Source of the DNA: Solea solea
Taxonomy: Eukaryota > Chordata > Actinopteri > Pleuronectiformes > Soleidae
Direction of reading: 5' to 3'
Assembly (NCBI RefSeq): GCF_958295425.1
Contig: NC_081145.1
Location: 27,988,889 to 28,052,888 of the forward strand
Length of the DNA: 64,000 nucleotides
This document shows, one piece after another, positions 53,287 through 63,117 of the stretch. The notes beneath the pieces were generated by a model. That model saw only the letters and a list, made by a program, of their open reading frames with translations. It did no database searches and was not told where the DNA came from. The first letter of the stretch is position 1, and the number at the start of each line of letters is the position of its first letter. The position numbers and the translations under genes were made by a program.

Positions 53287-55381
53287 GTATGTGAGATAAA
53301 CTGAACTTTACACGTTTATTTTTAAACGGTTTATTTGTCATTAGGGAACTTTGGTGTTTCACGTCGTTATAAATATTACACATGCTTAAATACATGCATT
53401 AAAGACGTTCGTTATTAGTTTTTATCGGCGGCGAGAGAAGCTTCCGGCTCTCTATCCTTAACCTGACTCTAACCATCTTGATTTAAACTCAGTGTTGCAT
53501 TAGATTGAGTTAAATTAGCCTTAACCTGTCTCACACTTGACTAGCAGTAGCCCGACTCCTCTTTAACCTGACCCAAACCATTTAAATCGGACTCAAACTA
53601 CACTTAGTCTTGCTGGCTTTACCTGACTCTCATAACTACCCTTATCCTGACTCAGTTTAGCCTTAAACTTCCATAATCTGACTCTAACTATAACTTTAAC
53701 TTGATTCTATTCATCTTACCCTGGCTCAAACCATCTTAATCCAATTCAAACCATTTTAAATTAAACTCAATCTAGCCTTAGACTGAGTTAAATCAGCCTC
53801 AACCTGGCTCACACTAGCCTTAGCCTGACTCAGACTAACTTTACCTGACTGAAACTATTTAAATCTGACCCAAACTACCCTTAGTCTTGATCAGACTATC
53901 CTTACCTGACTCAATCATTTTAACCTGACTCTAATAATCATAACGTGATTTAAGTAATCATCTTAATCTAACTGAGACCCTGTTGTTTATTTGTTTGACT
54001 CTTGTCTCCATAGTGACAGACGAGGACATCCGGCTGATGATACAGCTTCGTGCCTCAAATGCTGCCGTCTTCACAGGAAGGAAGAACTCTGCCCTGATAG
54101 GCTGGAGGTCAGAGTGCAACCACACATTCACACCGCAGTACTGCCACTGTTCTGTCATGTCGCTGTTATTTTTGGTTTGATCCTTTCTGGTCTTGGTTTT
54201 TAAAAAAGAAAAGAAACACCCTTAAATGTCCACTCTACTGACCACAGACTGTCCTCTGCTGCTGCTGCAGGGCCATCAGTAAAGAGCTGGGGCTCGAGGG
54301 TCTGGTGTCAGCGCAGCAGCTGAAGAAGAAATGGGGCAACATGAAAGAAAAGTACAAGGTGAGCCATCAAAAATATATAGAAAAAACTGGTTTGAATGGG
54401 TTTTTTCTTTTTAAATAATTGACCATCTTTACTGCACAGCTGTTGAAGTATCCTCCGGCGGGCATGGAGAACGTGACCAAACCCACCTCGTGGCGCTGGT
54501 TCCACTTGATGGAACAGGCTGAGTGTGGTCACCTGGCTGAAGACACCAGAATCATACCCACCTGCCACATGGAGGAGGACGAGGAGCTGGGCGCCACCCT
54601 GCTGCCTCTCAGCTCGTCCAACATGGAGGAGGACATCGCTGCTCTGGGTGTCATTGACACAGCAAGTCTGGAGAGCGAGGACGGGCTCATGGAGATAACT
54701 GACGTCAGAACATTGAACACTGTGGAATCACCTGCCGAGGTCGTCACAGACGTCGGAGTGCAGGTGTGTGTGAAAAGTCCTGAGAGGAAAATCAAAAGCA
54801 CGACATTACTGCCACACACTGACGCCGTCAAGCCGCCGCTGCTGCTGCTGCCACCGCCGTCACCGTCCTCCTCCTCCAGACACATGGAGCTGGAGTCTGC
54901 AGAGCTGGACAGGAAGCTGTCTGAGCTGCAGAAAGAGAGACAGGTTCTGGAGAGAGAGCAGGCCGAGTTTGACAGAGAGCTGATCGCGTTAGAAAGAGAC
55001 AGAGAGCTCCTGAACAGAGACATGGTCACCGTCCAGCGAGAGAGGACAGCGGTGGACAGGGACCGAGCGGCTGTGGAGAGGGACCGGGCGTTGTTGGAGC
55101 GAGACCGGGCATTTCTGGACAGAGACAGAGCCGTTCTTGAGAGGGACAAAGTGTTTCTAGAAAGAGCCAGGGAAGACCTGGAGAGGGAGAGGACACTACT
55201 CAAGAGAGAGAAGGAGGCGGCTGCTGTGGACAGAGGTCAGGCTGAAACGGTGACGGACAAAGAGGTCTTACTCCAGACCAAGTTCTATGAGAGCCTGAGG
55301 GCCACAGATCTGGATCCAGACCAGCTGGAGACCAGACAGAGACTGGTGTCTTTGTTCCAGAAGCTTGTGGAAAAACTGTGA
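53268..55381 (+). CDS. Myb/SANT-like (trihelix) DNA-binding protein with C-terminal coiled coil
   Basis: Four exons (53268-53286, 54014-54107, 54271-54358, 54440-55381) join in phases 1, 2, 0 to 380 codons. Residues ~7-66 form a Myb/SANT-like module: TDEDIRLMIQLRASNAAVFT, GRKNSALIGWRAISKELGLE, QLKKKWGNMKEKYKLLKYPP, followed by TSWRWFHLMEQAE. Tryptophan spacing and basic helix fit the trihelix/MADF-like fold, so sequence-specific DNA binding is inferred. Residues ~215-345 are an extended coiled coil of E-R-D-R-A-L-L-type heptads. A Pro-rich/Ser-rich hinge (PPLLLLPPPSPSSSS) separates the two. The downstream gene is a multi-module paralogue. I do not know an official name. Confidence 0.85.
53287..54013. 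repeat. Intron with TTAACCTGACTC repeats
   Basis: About twenty degenerate units (53455-53965) of the type CTTAACCTGACTCAAACTA, shared with 51895-52130. Confidence 0.85.
54014..54107 (+). CDS. Myb/SANT gene 1, 94-nt cassette exon
   Basis: Acceptor TCTCCATAG, donor AG|GTCAGA, phase 1 to 2. Helix 1-2 of the module. Confidence 0.9.
54271..54358 (+). CDS. Myb/SANT gene 1, 88-nt cassette exon
   Basis: Acceptor CTGCTGCTGCAG, donor AAG|GTGAGC, phase 2 to 0. Recognition-helix region QQLKKKWGNMKEKYK. Confidence 0.92.
54440..55381 (+). CDS. Myb/SANT gene 1, last exon with coiled coil
   Basis: Acceptor TTTACTGCACAG, phase 0, 313 codons and TGA. Contains the W-R-W-F motif, acidic middle and the heptad-repeat coiled coil. 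Confidence 0.9.
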   Translation: MLKYPPAGMENVTKPTSWRWFHLMEQAECGHLAEDTRIIPTCHMEEDEELGATLLPLSSSNMEEDIAALGVIDTASLESEDGLMEITDVRTLNTVESPAEVVTDVGVQVCVKSPERKIKSTTLLPHTDAVKPPLLLLPPPSPSSSSRHMELESAELDRKLSELQKERQVLEREQAEFDRELIALERDRELLNRDMVTVQRERTAVDRDRAAVERDRALLERDRAFLDRDRAVLERDKVFLERAREDLERERTLLKREKEAAAVDRGQAETVTDKEVLLQTKFYESLRATDLDPDQLETRQRLVSLFQKLVEKL

Positions 55382-57890
55382 ATGGACGATGTCTCACGAC
55401 AGACACCGTTTCCCAAGGCCAGGTCAAGCATGGTTGTATGAGTTACTGGCTGGGTCTGCCCCCTGCTGGCCTCCTGTGCCAGTACAATGGCACTTGTCCA
55501 CTGCACAGTCTTAGCACGATGTGACACGGCACGTTTTTTTGGGTTTTCCATCAGTGATGGTTGCCTGGTACCTTTTTTAGTACTTGTTCTGACGAGGTTC
55601 TAAGCGAGCTCAGCCGATACTAAAATGTCAACAGACTTCCGGCCACTGATTGGTCAGAGAGTGTTGTAACTGGAAGAGTCGGTACTTAGATAAGTTATAT
55701 GTTAGTAAATCTGTGTGTTTTAACGTAGCGTTACTCGTCCAGACGTTACTGGCACATGCAGGCATGTTGTCAGGGAGCGCCTGATTTCTTAAATGGTTTC
55801 TTTGCTCCATTTGACAAAGAAGTCATGAAAAAAAAAGGTTGTTTTGGAACTTGGGATGGGAAACGGTATCAGTCAGTATCGGTATCGGTCCGATACTGGT
55901 CAAAGTCACTGGATTAAAATGTAGAATTCGATACAATCCAAAAATCCTATATCTGTAAAAAATGTAAATAAAAATCAGCAAAATTATTTTTAGCTGAGTC
56001 ATGTTTGTTGTTGTTTTTAATTGCGGCAGCACGAGAATGTCGCCGGGCGACACACAAAAACAAAACACTGCCACTAAGGAACACTGAGGAAGTTGTGGAG
56101 CTGATCGGCTCAGTCAGGATTGTATGAACTTGAAGGTTTTTATTGAAGCGTTTAAAACACAGTTTTAAAATACAAGTCTGTATGTTTTGTCATTCTCAGA
56201 TCACATGACCTGACCGCACTGGAGATAATTGATTATTTGTTTTTTTTAATAATTCTAACAAGTTTGCTGTTCTTTTCAGCTTCTTAAATGTGAATATTTC
56301 CTGGTTTCTTCACGATCATTTTCTGACGTTGTGTGGACCGACCACATCGATTTAATGGCGAATATAACTGTTGTAGCCCCAGTCGACATAAATCGCTCTT
56401 GTCAATCAAATTTGTCGTGTCCATGTAAATGCGGCTTGTGGCTCAGAATCAGAAGAGGTTGTTTACACAAAACCACAAAACATTCTAAATGCATCATCTG
56501 ATGGTAAGTAAACAGTTTTTGAAGCAATTCTGCCGCGTTCAGGGAAATATGAAATGCATACATTGAAGTTGCGATGAATTTTTCAAGCAAGAATTTTTTT
56601 AGTAGTAAAAGGTCACAGTTGTTGGTTGGACAGAAAGCCTTAAAATAAATCAATAAAATAAGTAAATCAGTGTAACGTAGGTAAAACAGGGTGACATGAT
56701 TGTGTCTAGTAGTTTTATTAGCTTAGGAAACTATCTGCTGATTTTAGTTTCCTAAACTCTCTGCCAACAAAACTGTGTTTCAATTCTTTATTCATATGTT
56801 TTTTATATTTACAATTATTACAACCATATACCTTGTACACAAACACACTAATATTAACGGTATTGCAATGTACAACCAACAGCGATATGAATAATACAAA
56901 CATTAGGCACAATTCACTAAACATCAACAAATGCTTCAGCTTCAAATTGATTTGTACGGAAGCCAATTTCTGCCAGTTGAAAAATAAAAATGTACATTAG
57001 TGAGTCATCATTATGATGTATTATCTAATAATAATGAGATAGTTTCTCATCTTTATGACTTACTATCTTTTAATTTTTACGTGTTATCTCATAGTCCGTT
57101 TAATAAAAATATATATCAGTAAATTATGAGAAAATATTTCATAATTACGAGATAGTAAGTCATTATTATGATAAAGTATCTCACTATTAGGAGATATTAC
57201 GTCATAATTACGAGAAAGAATGTCGTAATTATGACTTACTAATTTATATTTATATTTTTCAACTGGCGGAAACGGGCTTCGTAACTACAGCCAATTTGTA
57301 TTAGTTTACGTCAAACTCCGCCCTCCCGGGGGGCGGCTTGTCGGACACGTCACGTGCCGCAGGGAAGGCCCGGGCGGAGTTATCGAGCGCTCCCTCCTCG
57401 GAGCACAGGAAACGGGATGCGGGCTAACTCCCCGGTAACGGTAACGGTTTTATTTTCGCTCTGGCTCGCGCCCGTGGTGATGTCATGAATCGCCGCCAGA
57501 GCCGAGGCCGAGCGAATTGGGCCCGGTGTCGGTGAGTGGCGGGAAATCCCCGCGCGCGCGCACCCGTGTTCCTGTATGTGTGTGTTTGTTGTGGAGTTAG
57601 CTGCCTGTGCTAGCGAAGCAGCCTGCTTTGCCTGACGGTTCACCGGGAGCTCTCCTCCGGGGACGCGGGCCACCAGCTCCCGGTGAGAGCCATCGCTGAC
57701 GCTCCGCCAGCACCGCCGGACAAAATGGAGGCAGGGGCACGGCTGTAGCAGGAGGGACGAAGCGAGAAAGCTGCGGATGTAGTTAGCATCAGGCCTGAAT
57801 ACCAACACACCTCCACCCTCTCCCCCTCCTCCCTCCTTCCTTCCTTCCCTCCCTCCTTCCTTCCTTCCCTTGCTGCCTCTCCTGTCACCC
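55382..57890. other. Spacer and CpG-rich promoter of the second Myb/SANT gene
   Basis: The first part holds dispersed repeat sequence (55520-55680, relatives near 1.5 and 43.7 kb). 56700-57290 is AT-rich with TTATGACTTACTATC/ATAATTACGAGATAG inverted-type low-complexity sequence. 57300-57890 is a CpG island with TCACGTG, GCGCGCGCGC and CCTTCC runs, probably promoter and 5' UTR of the next gene. No coding exon recognised. Confidence 0.55.
57300..57780 (+). promoter_or_regulatory. CpG island, promoter of Myb/SANT gene 2
   Basis: Abrupt rise in G+C and CpG (CCCGGGCGGAGTTATCGAGC, CGCGCGCGCGCACC), with an E-box CACGTG near 57351, ending about 110 bp before the start codon at 57891. Confidence 0.65.
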
Positions 57891-57951
57891 ATGGTCACCA
57901 TGGAGTCCGTCCTCAACCCGCTGCCCCAGTTTCCAGAAAACTCCTACAAAA
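57891..57951 (+). CDS. Myb/SANT gene 2, exon 1
   Basis: MVTMESVLNPLPQFPENSYK + A, donor A|GTAAGT, phase 1. The second ATG (57900, ACCATGG) has the better Kozak context. Confidence 0.85.
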
Positions 57952-60900
57952 GTAAGTGCCGGTCCATTCTGAGGCTGTCTCACTCTCTCTCACACACACA
58001 CCTGTAGGTTTCCATGTACAGTGTTGTGACCTCTGACCCCTGCACCTGCAGTGACCGAGGACGATGTGAAGAGGTTAATTGAGTTCAGAGCGTCCAACGA
58101 AGCGTTGTTCACCGGGAAGAGGAACTCCGCCAAGATCGCATGGAGGTATGAGAAAACCTGAGAAAACAAATTAGGATGGAATCTTCTGATTTGCTGGTTG
58201 AGGACAATGCAGAACACGGAACAGCCACCAGGGGGCGACTCTGCTGGGTGCCAGTGTAACAGTGACCCTTTCTCAATACTCAAGTTTGCAAGTATGTACT
58301 TGCGTACTTGGGAAGTACAGGAGTACACAAGTATGATTCTTCAATTGGAATAGGGGAGTACTTCCTTGTTCTACTGTCTGAATGGTGGGTGGCGCCAAGT
58401 GCTTAAGCCTCATTACTACCACCTACAGTGTTGATGAATAAATATATGAAATACTTTTAATAAATGCATATATATTGTTATTATTTTCACATTTTAAATA
58501 TTTAACTTCATCTATTAATTTATTTGTATTAAAATATACAGAACCATGTGGAAAATAGATATATTACAGTAGTGTATAAGTGTGTTCTGTGGATCACACC
58601 GAGCATCTAATGACAGAGACGTCATGATGTCATCAGGACAGGCCGAGGTAACGCTGCTCTGTGTCGGGCACAGTGAGCACCAGCGTCCGCAGAGGCGGAG
58701 CTTATCCCCTCCGACAAACGTCGCTGCCAAACTCTAAATACATCATATCTTAATACACAAACCACATGTTTGAATTCTAAATGACTCATTTCTCGCCTCA
58801 AATGATGTTAAACCTGCGCTCCAGGACAGAGAAAGAGGTTTATATTTGTATTATCTGCTGCTATGTTCCACCCAAATGCATTCTGGGATACATGGCTTTC
58901 CCAAGTACGCTCAAGTCACCACCCGATGGAAAAACTTGGTAAAATGGGCGGAGCGAGAACACTTCCAGGTTTGAGAACCGTCCTCGCTGCTCACGTACTT
59001 GAGAATTGGAACAGAACTTGGACTGAGGCTGATGACGTTTTCACAAGTACAGGAGTACACAAGTACACACAAGTACGCACAAGTACACACAAGGATATTG
59101 AGAAACGGCCAATGAACATTTTCTGGTTTCTTTGATTTTCCACCTTCTTAAATGTTAATATTTTCTGGTTGTGGACAGAACTAGACATTTGAGAACGTCA
59201 TCATTTCCTGCTTTTTCAGCATTTCTTGAACCAAACATTAATCTGCAGATTAGTTGCAGAGCTGAACACAGAGCTGGTTTAGTTACAGCCCTGCTCTCTG
59301 TGTCTCTTTGTCTCTATCAGTGGTAACTGCAGCATCACAGCGAGAGTCTCTGCTCTTCTTTCTGTTCCTCTTCAATATATATTTAACACAATCCACGTCT
59401 GAAACAGTTCCAGTGAAGGAATAACAGTTTTATGGGCTTCACAGCATTGATCGAGTGTGTGAAAGTGTATAAATGAGTAGTAATCATTTGAACATTTCCC
59501 TCAGCACCATCCTGAAGGGCCTGGGTCTGGAGGGCAAGCTGACCGCTGACCAGATCGCCAAGAAGTGGGACAACCTGCGAACAAAATACAAGGTAACGTC
59601 CACACAATGTCCCGTTATTTATCAAAACCTGCAACAAGACAGCAAAACAACGCCACAATGATTATTCAATGAATTTTAATCGATTACTTAATTAATCTCC
59701 GACTATTTTGATCATCACCGAATCCAGTTCAAGTTTTTCTTAAATGATTAAATCAAATGTTCCAGCTTCTTAAATGTAAAACTTTTTTCTGGTATCTTTG
59801 CTCCATGTAACATAAAATCATTAAAACTGAATCATTTTCATTTATTGTTCCAGTTTGGAGTTCTAATGTTTCATGTGTTTGTGTTAAGACTCCCAAGACT
59901 CCTTGGTGTAGTACTTGTTTCTCCCTGCAGGTGTCACTCTGTTCCCTGCATGTGTCTGTTAAAAACGGTGTTGTCTCTTCCAGGACCTGAAGCAGCCCTA
60001 CCAGGGCCAGGACACCACAGGGGCCGTCGTGGAGTCGTGGCCCTGGTTCCACATCATGGACGAAGCCATGCAGGGTCGACTCTACAACAGCAACCTGGTG
60101 CTGAGTCCGGAGAACGCCGCCCACCATGGCCACCATGGCCACCCTGGCCACCGCGGCCACAGCCACTCCAGCCACAACCAGGAGAACACCGACATCCTGG
60201 AGTTCCTCATCAAGACGGAGATGGAAGACTCGGTGGCGGCCGAGGCGGTGGAGGACGACGGGGTGGTTCACACGGACGCTCCTCCCACTGAGGGAGTCCC
60301 CATGGGCTGGAGGAGGATGAGCGAGTGCTCCTATAAAAGTAGGCGGGGACCTGCGGCGCGGCGGAGCGTTACAGACGTTTTTCTTTAGCCAACTGCAGCT
60401 TTTCTTGTTTCTCTCGTTCACAGTGACCGAAGCAGAGACGGAGCGCATGATCAAACTCCGAGCTGCCAACGAAGCGCTCTTCACTGGCAGGAAACATTCA
60501 GCCAAACCGGCCTGGAGGTCAGTGATGTCGTCAGTTACTAGTGACCATAGAGTCCATAAAGAAAATCAGTGATTTTAGCCTTCAAACTGCTGCTGCCTCT
60601 TGTGGTCAGTTTGTGTCACTGACGTAAATCTGCACGGAAGAACCAAATGACTCATTTGAAGTTACTGATGGAGGCAGCAGTGAATCAACAACTCCTGTGT
60701 GATGTGACGTAAAATCGGGGTTTGGTGTGGGAGAGTTGAGGAGATGGAAAATAATTTGTACGTCAGAAAAAGTGGTTAACGTTAAGATTAGGGGTGTCAC
60801 GATCGCGATTGTTCATTAAATATTGATCCAAACGACGTCTCGACCTTCGACCTTGTAATCAAGGATTTAGAGAGATTTTAGGAGGTAAAGTTCGTCTCTG

Positions 60901-63117
60901 CCTTTTCCTCTCAAACTTAAACAGATACAGAGATCGGTAAATAACAGCTTTATTGATCACTGCATTCTTTCCGCTCCATCCTGCTTCAACTGCCGCCTCA
61001 TGTCTTGCAGAGCCATCCTGTATGAACTTGGTCTTCAGGGGAAGCTGACCACAGATCAGTTAGCCAAGAAGTGGGACAACCTGAAAAGGCGCTACAAGGT
61101 AGGTCCCGCCCCCTGCAGTCACGATCTGTATTATATCATCTTAAAATCTTTATTTCTTTGGCTTTTTTATGTTAAATGAAGGATATTTATGTGTCTTAGA
61201 AACTATAAATATGGTCAAATTCTGCTATAACACAAATAATTACGCTTGAAGTTGAATAAGTGACTTTTTGAAACAGAATTTTAGCTAATTCCATGTTTTT
61301 TTTTGTGATCCATATATATAATATTTAGTGTATTTCACTATAAGAAATATAATGATTATCAATGCAACCAGAAGTCAAAGCAATTAATCATTTATTGAAT
61401 TAGTTGACATTTAATTTAGTAAATGATGTTTGTATTGTTTGCAGCCGTAGAATCAAATAACTTTTAATCTTTGACATGAAAATTGTAATCAAATTGAATC
61501 TGAATTGTCCAACCAGTTTAGATGCACAGGTCAATCATATTATGTGGAGGAAACTCCTTTTATGGACAATCTTCAGAGTTTCCTGTCTCTGCCAGGAGCT
61601 GAAGTTCCCTACTCGAGGCTCAGAGACCAACCCCAGCTCCTGGCCCTGGTTCTACCGCATGAACGACGCCATGGAGGGACGGTTCGCCGGCGCCGCACCC
61701 ATCCTCACGCCCATCGTGGAGGACGAGGACGAAGACTGCGAGTCGCTGTCGCCGACGCCCAAGAAACGAGCCCGCCGCAGCAGAGGGGGCATGGCCGAGT
61801 TCCTGACGGAGTCAGAGATGGACCTGCTGGTCGACCACGAGGACAAAAACGGGTCCTCGACGCTGGGGGAGCTGCAGCGGATGACGGAGTTCACCTACAA
61901 ACGTAAGAGGCGATAAATACTCTGTGTGCTATCATGTTAAATCACTGATTTTCTCTATGGACCTTGGTGTGGGAGAGTGAGTGGTTGACAAACTTTTGTT
62001 TCCATTTGCAAAAGTTAACCCAACAGCAAGATAAAGCAGTGATTGTATTCTTAAAATATAGATTTCTATCAGGAGAGTCTTTGGTTAAGTGTAGGGATGT
62101 CACGGTTACTTGATTTCACAATTAAACGCTTGAGTATATTAATCGTAATCTTTCCTCAATACCGTCAGAAATGATAATGTGGAAGTCCGGAACCATATAC
62201 AGTACATAGGTAGTTCAGCGCAACTCAAACAGAACGAAAACAAAGTTACACAACAGCTTTGTTTTTGTTCCGTGTGAGTTGCAGAACAAAGCCGTTCCTG
62301 ATTGAGCAAAAGTTCTTCCCTCCAACAAAGAGCATCAAATCAGCCGTGACCACGGTGTCATCGTGGATGACGGCGCGACAGCCTGCAAATCATTGGAGGA
62401 AATACGCTTATAATATTATAAATATGTTTGAGTAAAGGTAAACGCACAGTAACACGGGGTTAAACTACGTTAATGTTCAACTGAATTGGTATGAAATGAA
62501 ACGTTAGCGTGTCATTTGTAATTAATTGTGTACGACACGTGTTTCAGTTTAACGTGACGAGTTAAACGCCGTTCACTGAACGTTACGTTATACGTCATGT
62601 GACGTCCGTTTCATTTATTACAAATGTATTTGTGTCATTGTAATTTAAACATGAAATAAACAAACCACAATAATAGATACGTTTTATATCTGATCACATA
62701 TTAAAATCATTCAAACTTAAATATTCGGTATAGATGACAATTGATGACTTCAATAATTTAAACATTTCCCCGGGGTGATTAATAATTGTTATATAATAGT
62801 TTAGTGTATTTGCTACATTATTTTGTTATGTTGGCATCAAAAGATATAAATAAATGACAATAATCGTACCAAGAAAATCTATAATGGTGACATCCCTAGG
62901 ACATGAGACACGTGTGTCATGACCACAGGACAAAGCGACAGGTCCTGGTGTGTAATAGTTCCCGTTGTGACCTTTTATGAACATGTGTATTCTGTGTATT
63001 CTGTGTCTGCTGCATTGTCACAGTGACAGAAGACGACACCAGGCGACTGATCGAGTTACGAGCCGCTAACGAGTCTCTGTTCACCGGGAGGAGAAACACG
63101 GCGAAGCCGGCCTGGAG
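57891..63117 (+). CDS. Multi-module Myb/SANT-like DNA-binding protein (partial at 3' end)
   Basis: Eight exons in the window (57891-57951, 58052-58145, 59505-59592, 59984-60338, 60424-60517, 61011-61098, 61596-61902, 63024-63117) encode at least two complete and one partial Myb/SANT-like module in series; the gene continues beyond the window. Each module reads TE-D-D...RLIEFRASNEALFTG, WR/S, ...GLEGKLTADQIAKKWDNL, then a linker with S-W-P-W-F. The first linker has a His-Gly-rich stretch (HHGHHGHPGHRGHSHSSH), the second an acidic one and a basic patch (KKRARRSR). Several DNA-binding units in tandem suggest a protein that reads an extended or repeated site; that is inference. ATG at 57891 or 57900 may start it. 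Confidence 0.85.
58052..58145 (+). CDS. Myb/SANT gene 2, module 1, 94-nt exon
   Basis: Acceptor GCACCTGCAG, donor AG|GTATGA, phase 1 to 2. MTEDDVKRLIEFRASNEALF then TGKRNSAKIAW. Confidence 0.93.
58146..59504. other. Intron with mobile element
   Basis: Contains the fuller copy of the element shared with 8.2-8.7 kb (58265-59108). Confidence 0.6.
58265..59108 (-). mobile_element. Interspersed element copy 2, inverted ends
   Basis: About 840 bp with ends TTTCTCAATACTCAAGTTTG and, inverted, CAAGGATATTGAGAAACG, plus CAAGTAC-type units at both ends. 58600-59108 is the reverse complement of 8197-8715. No transposase recognised; class unknown. Confidence 0.75.
59505..59592 (+). CDS. Myb/SANT gene 2, module 1, 88-nt exon
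   Basis: Acceptor TTCCCTCAG, donor AAG|GTAACG, phase 2 to 0. TILKGLGLEGKLTADQIAKK then WDNLRTKYK. Confidence 0.93.
59984..60338 (+). CDS. Myb/SANT gene 2, module 1 linker exon
   Basis: Acceptor GTCTCTTCCAG, donor A|GTAGGC, 355 nt, phase 0 to 1. It contains ESWPWFHIMDEAMQGRLY, the His-Gly-rich run and the closing M-S-E-C-S-Y-K motif that precedes the next module. Confidence 0.92.
60424..60517 (+). CDS. Myb/SANT gene 2, module 2, 94-nt exon
   Basis: Acceptor CGTTCACAG, donor AG|GTCAGT, phase 1 to 2. TEAETERMIKLRAANEALFT then GRKHSAKPAW. Confidence 0.93.
60545..60745. mobile_element. Palindromic MITE-like element, copy G
   Basis: Blocks GTCCATAAAGAAAATCAGTG, CACTGACGTAAATCTGCACG and GGCAGCAGTGAATCAACAAC identify the family. 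It begins about 30 bp after the exon donor. Confidence 0.7.
61011..61098 (+). CDS. Myb/SANT gene 2, module 2, 88-nt exon
   Basis: Acceptor TGTCTTGCAG, donor AAG|GTAGGT, phase 2 to 0. AILYELGLQGKLTTDQLAKK then WDNLKRRYK. Confidence 0.93.
61596..61902 (+). CDS. Myb/SANT gene 2, module 2 linker exon
   Basis: Acceptor CTCTGCCAG, donor C|GTAAGA, 307 nt, phase 0 to 1. SSWPWFYRMNDAMEGRFAG, acidic EDEDEDCESLS, basic KKRARRSRGG and the closing M-T-E-F-T-Y-K. Confidence 0.92.
61930..62010. mobile_element. Palindromic MITE-like element, copy H (one end)
   Basis: GATTTTCTCTATGGACCTTG and GTGTGGGAGAGTGAGTGGTT represent a single terminal half of the family. Confidence 0.55.
62092..62898. mobile_element. 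TAGGGATGTCAC-ended DNA element, copy 2
   Basis: Inverted ends TAGGGATGTCACGGTTA and (inverted) TAGGGATGTCACCATTATAG, 807 bp. It is nearly identical to 34891-35817 but lacks two internal blocks. Flanks do not form a clear target duplication. It lies in the last complete intron of the multi-module gene. Confidence 0.83.
63024..63117 (+). CDS. Myb/SANT gene 2, module 3, 94-nt exon
   Basis: Acceptor CATTGTCACAG, donor AG|GTAAAG, phase 1 to 2. TEDDTRRLIELRAANESLFT then GRRNTAKPAW. The expected 88-nt partner exon was not found in the remaining 880 bp, so it is presumably beyond the window. Confidence 0.92.

Noticed and set aside
54529..55203. 224-codon antisense Ser/Leu-rich frame.
   Set aside because: Shadow of the Glu/Arg-rich coiled-coil exon.
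57380..57916. 178-codon minus-strand frame in the CpG island.
   Set aside because: Low-complexity Gly/Arg/Glu translation opposite the 5' UTR, no domain and no splice support.
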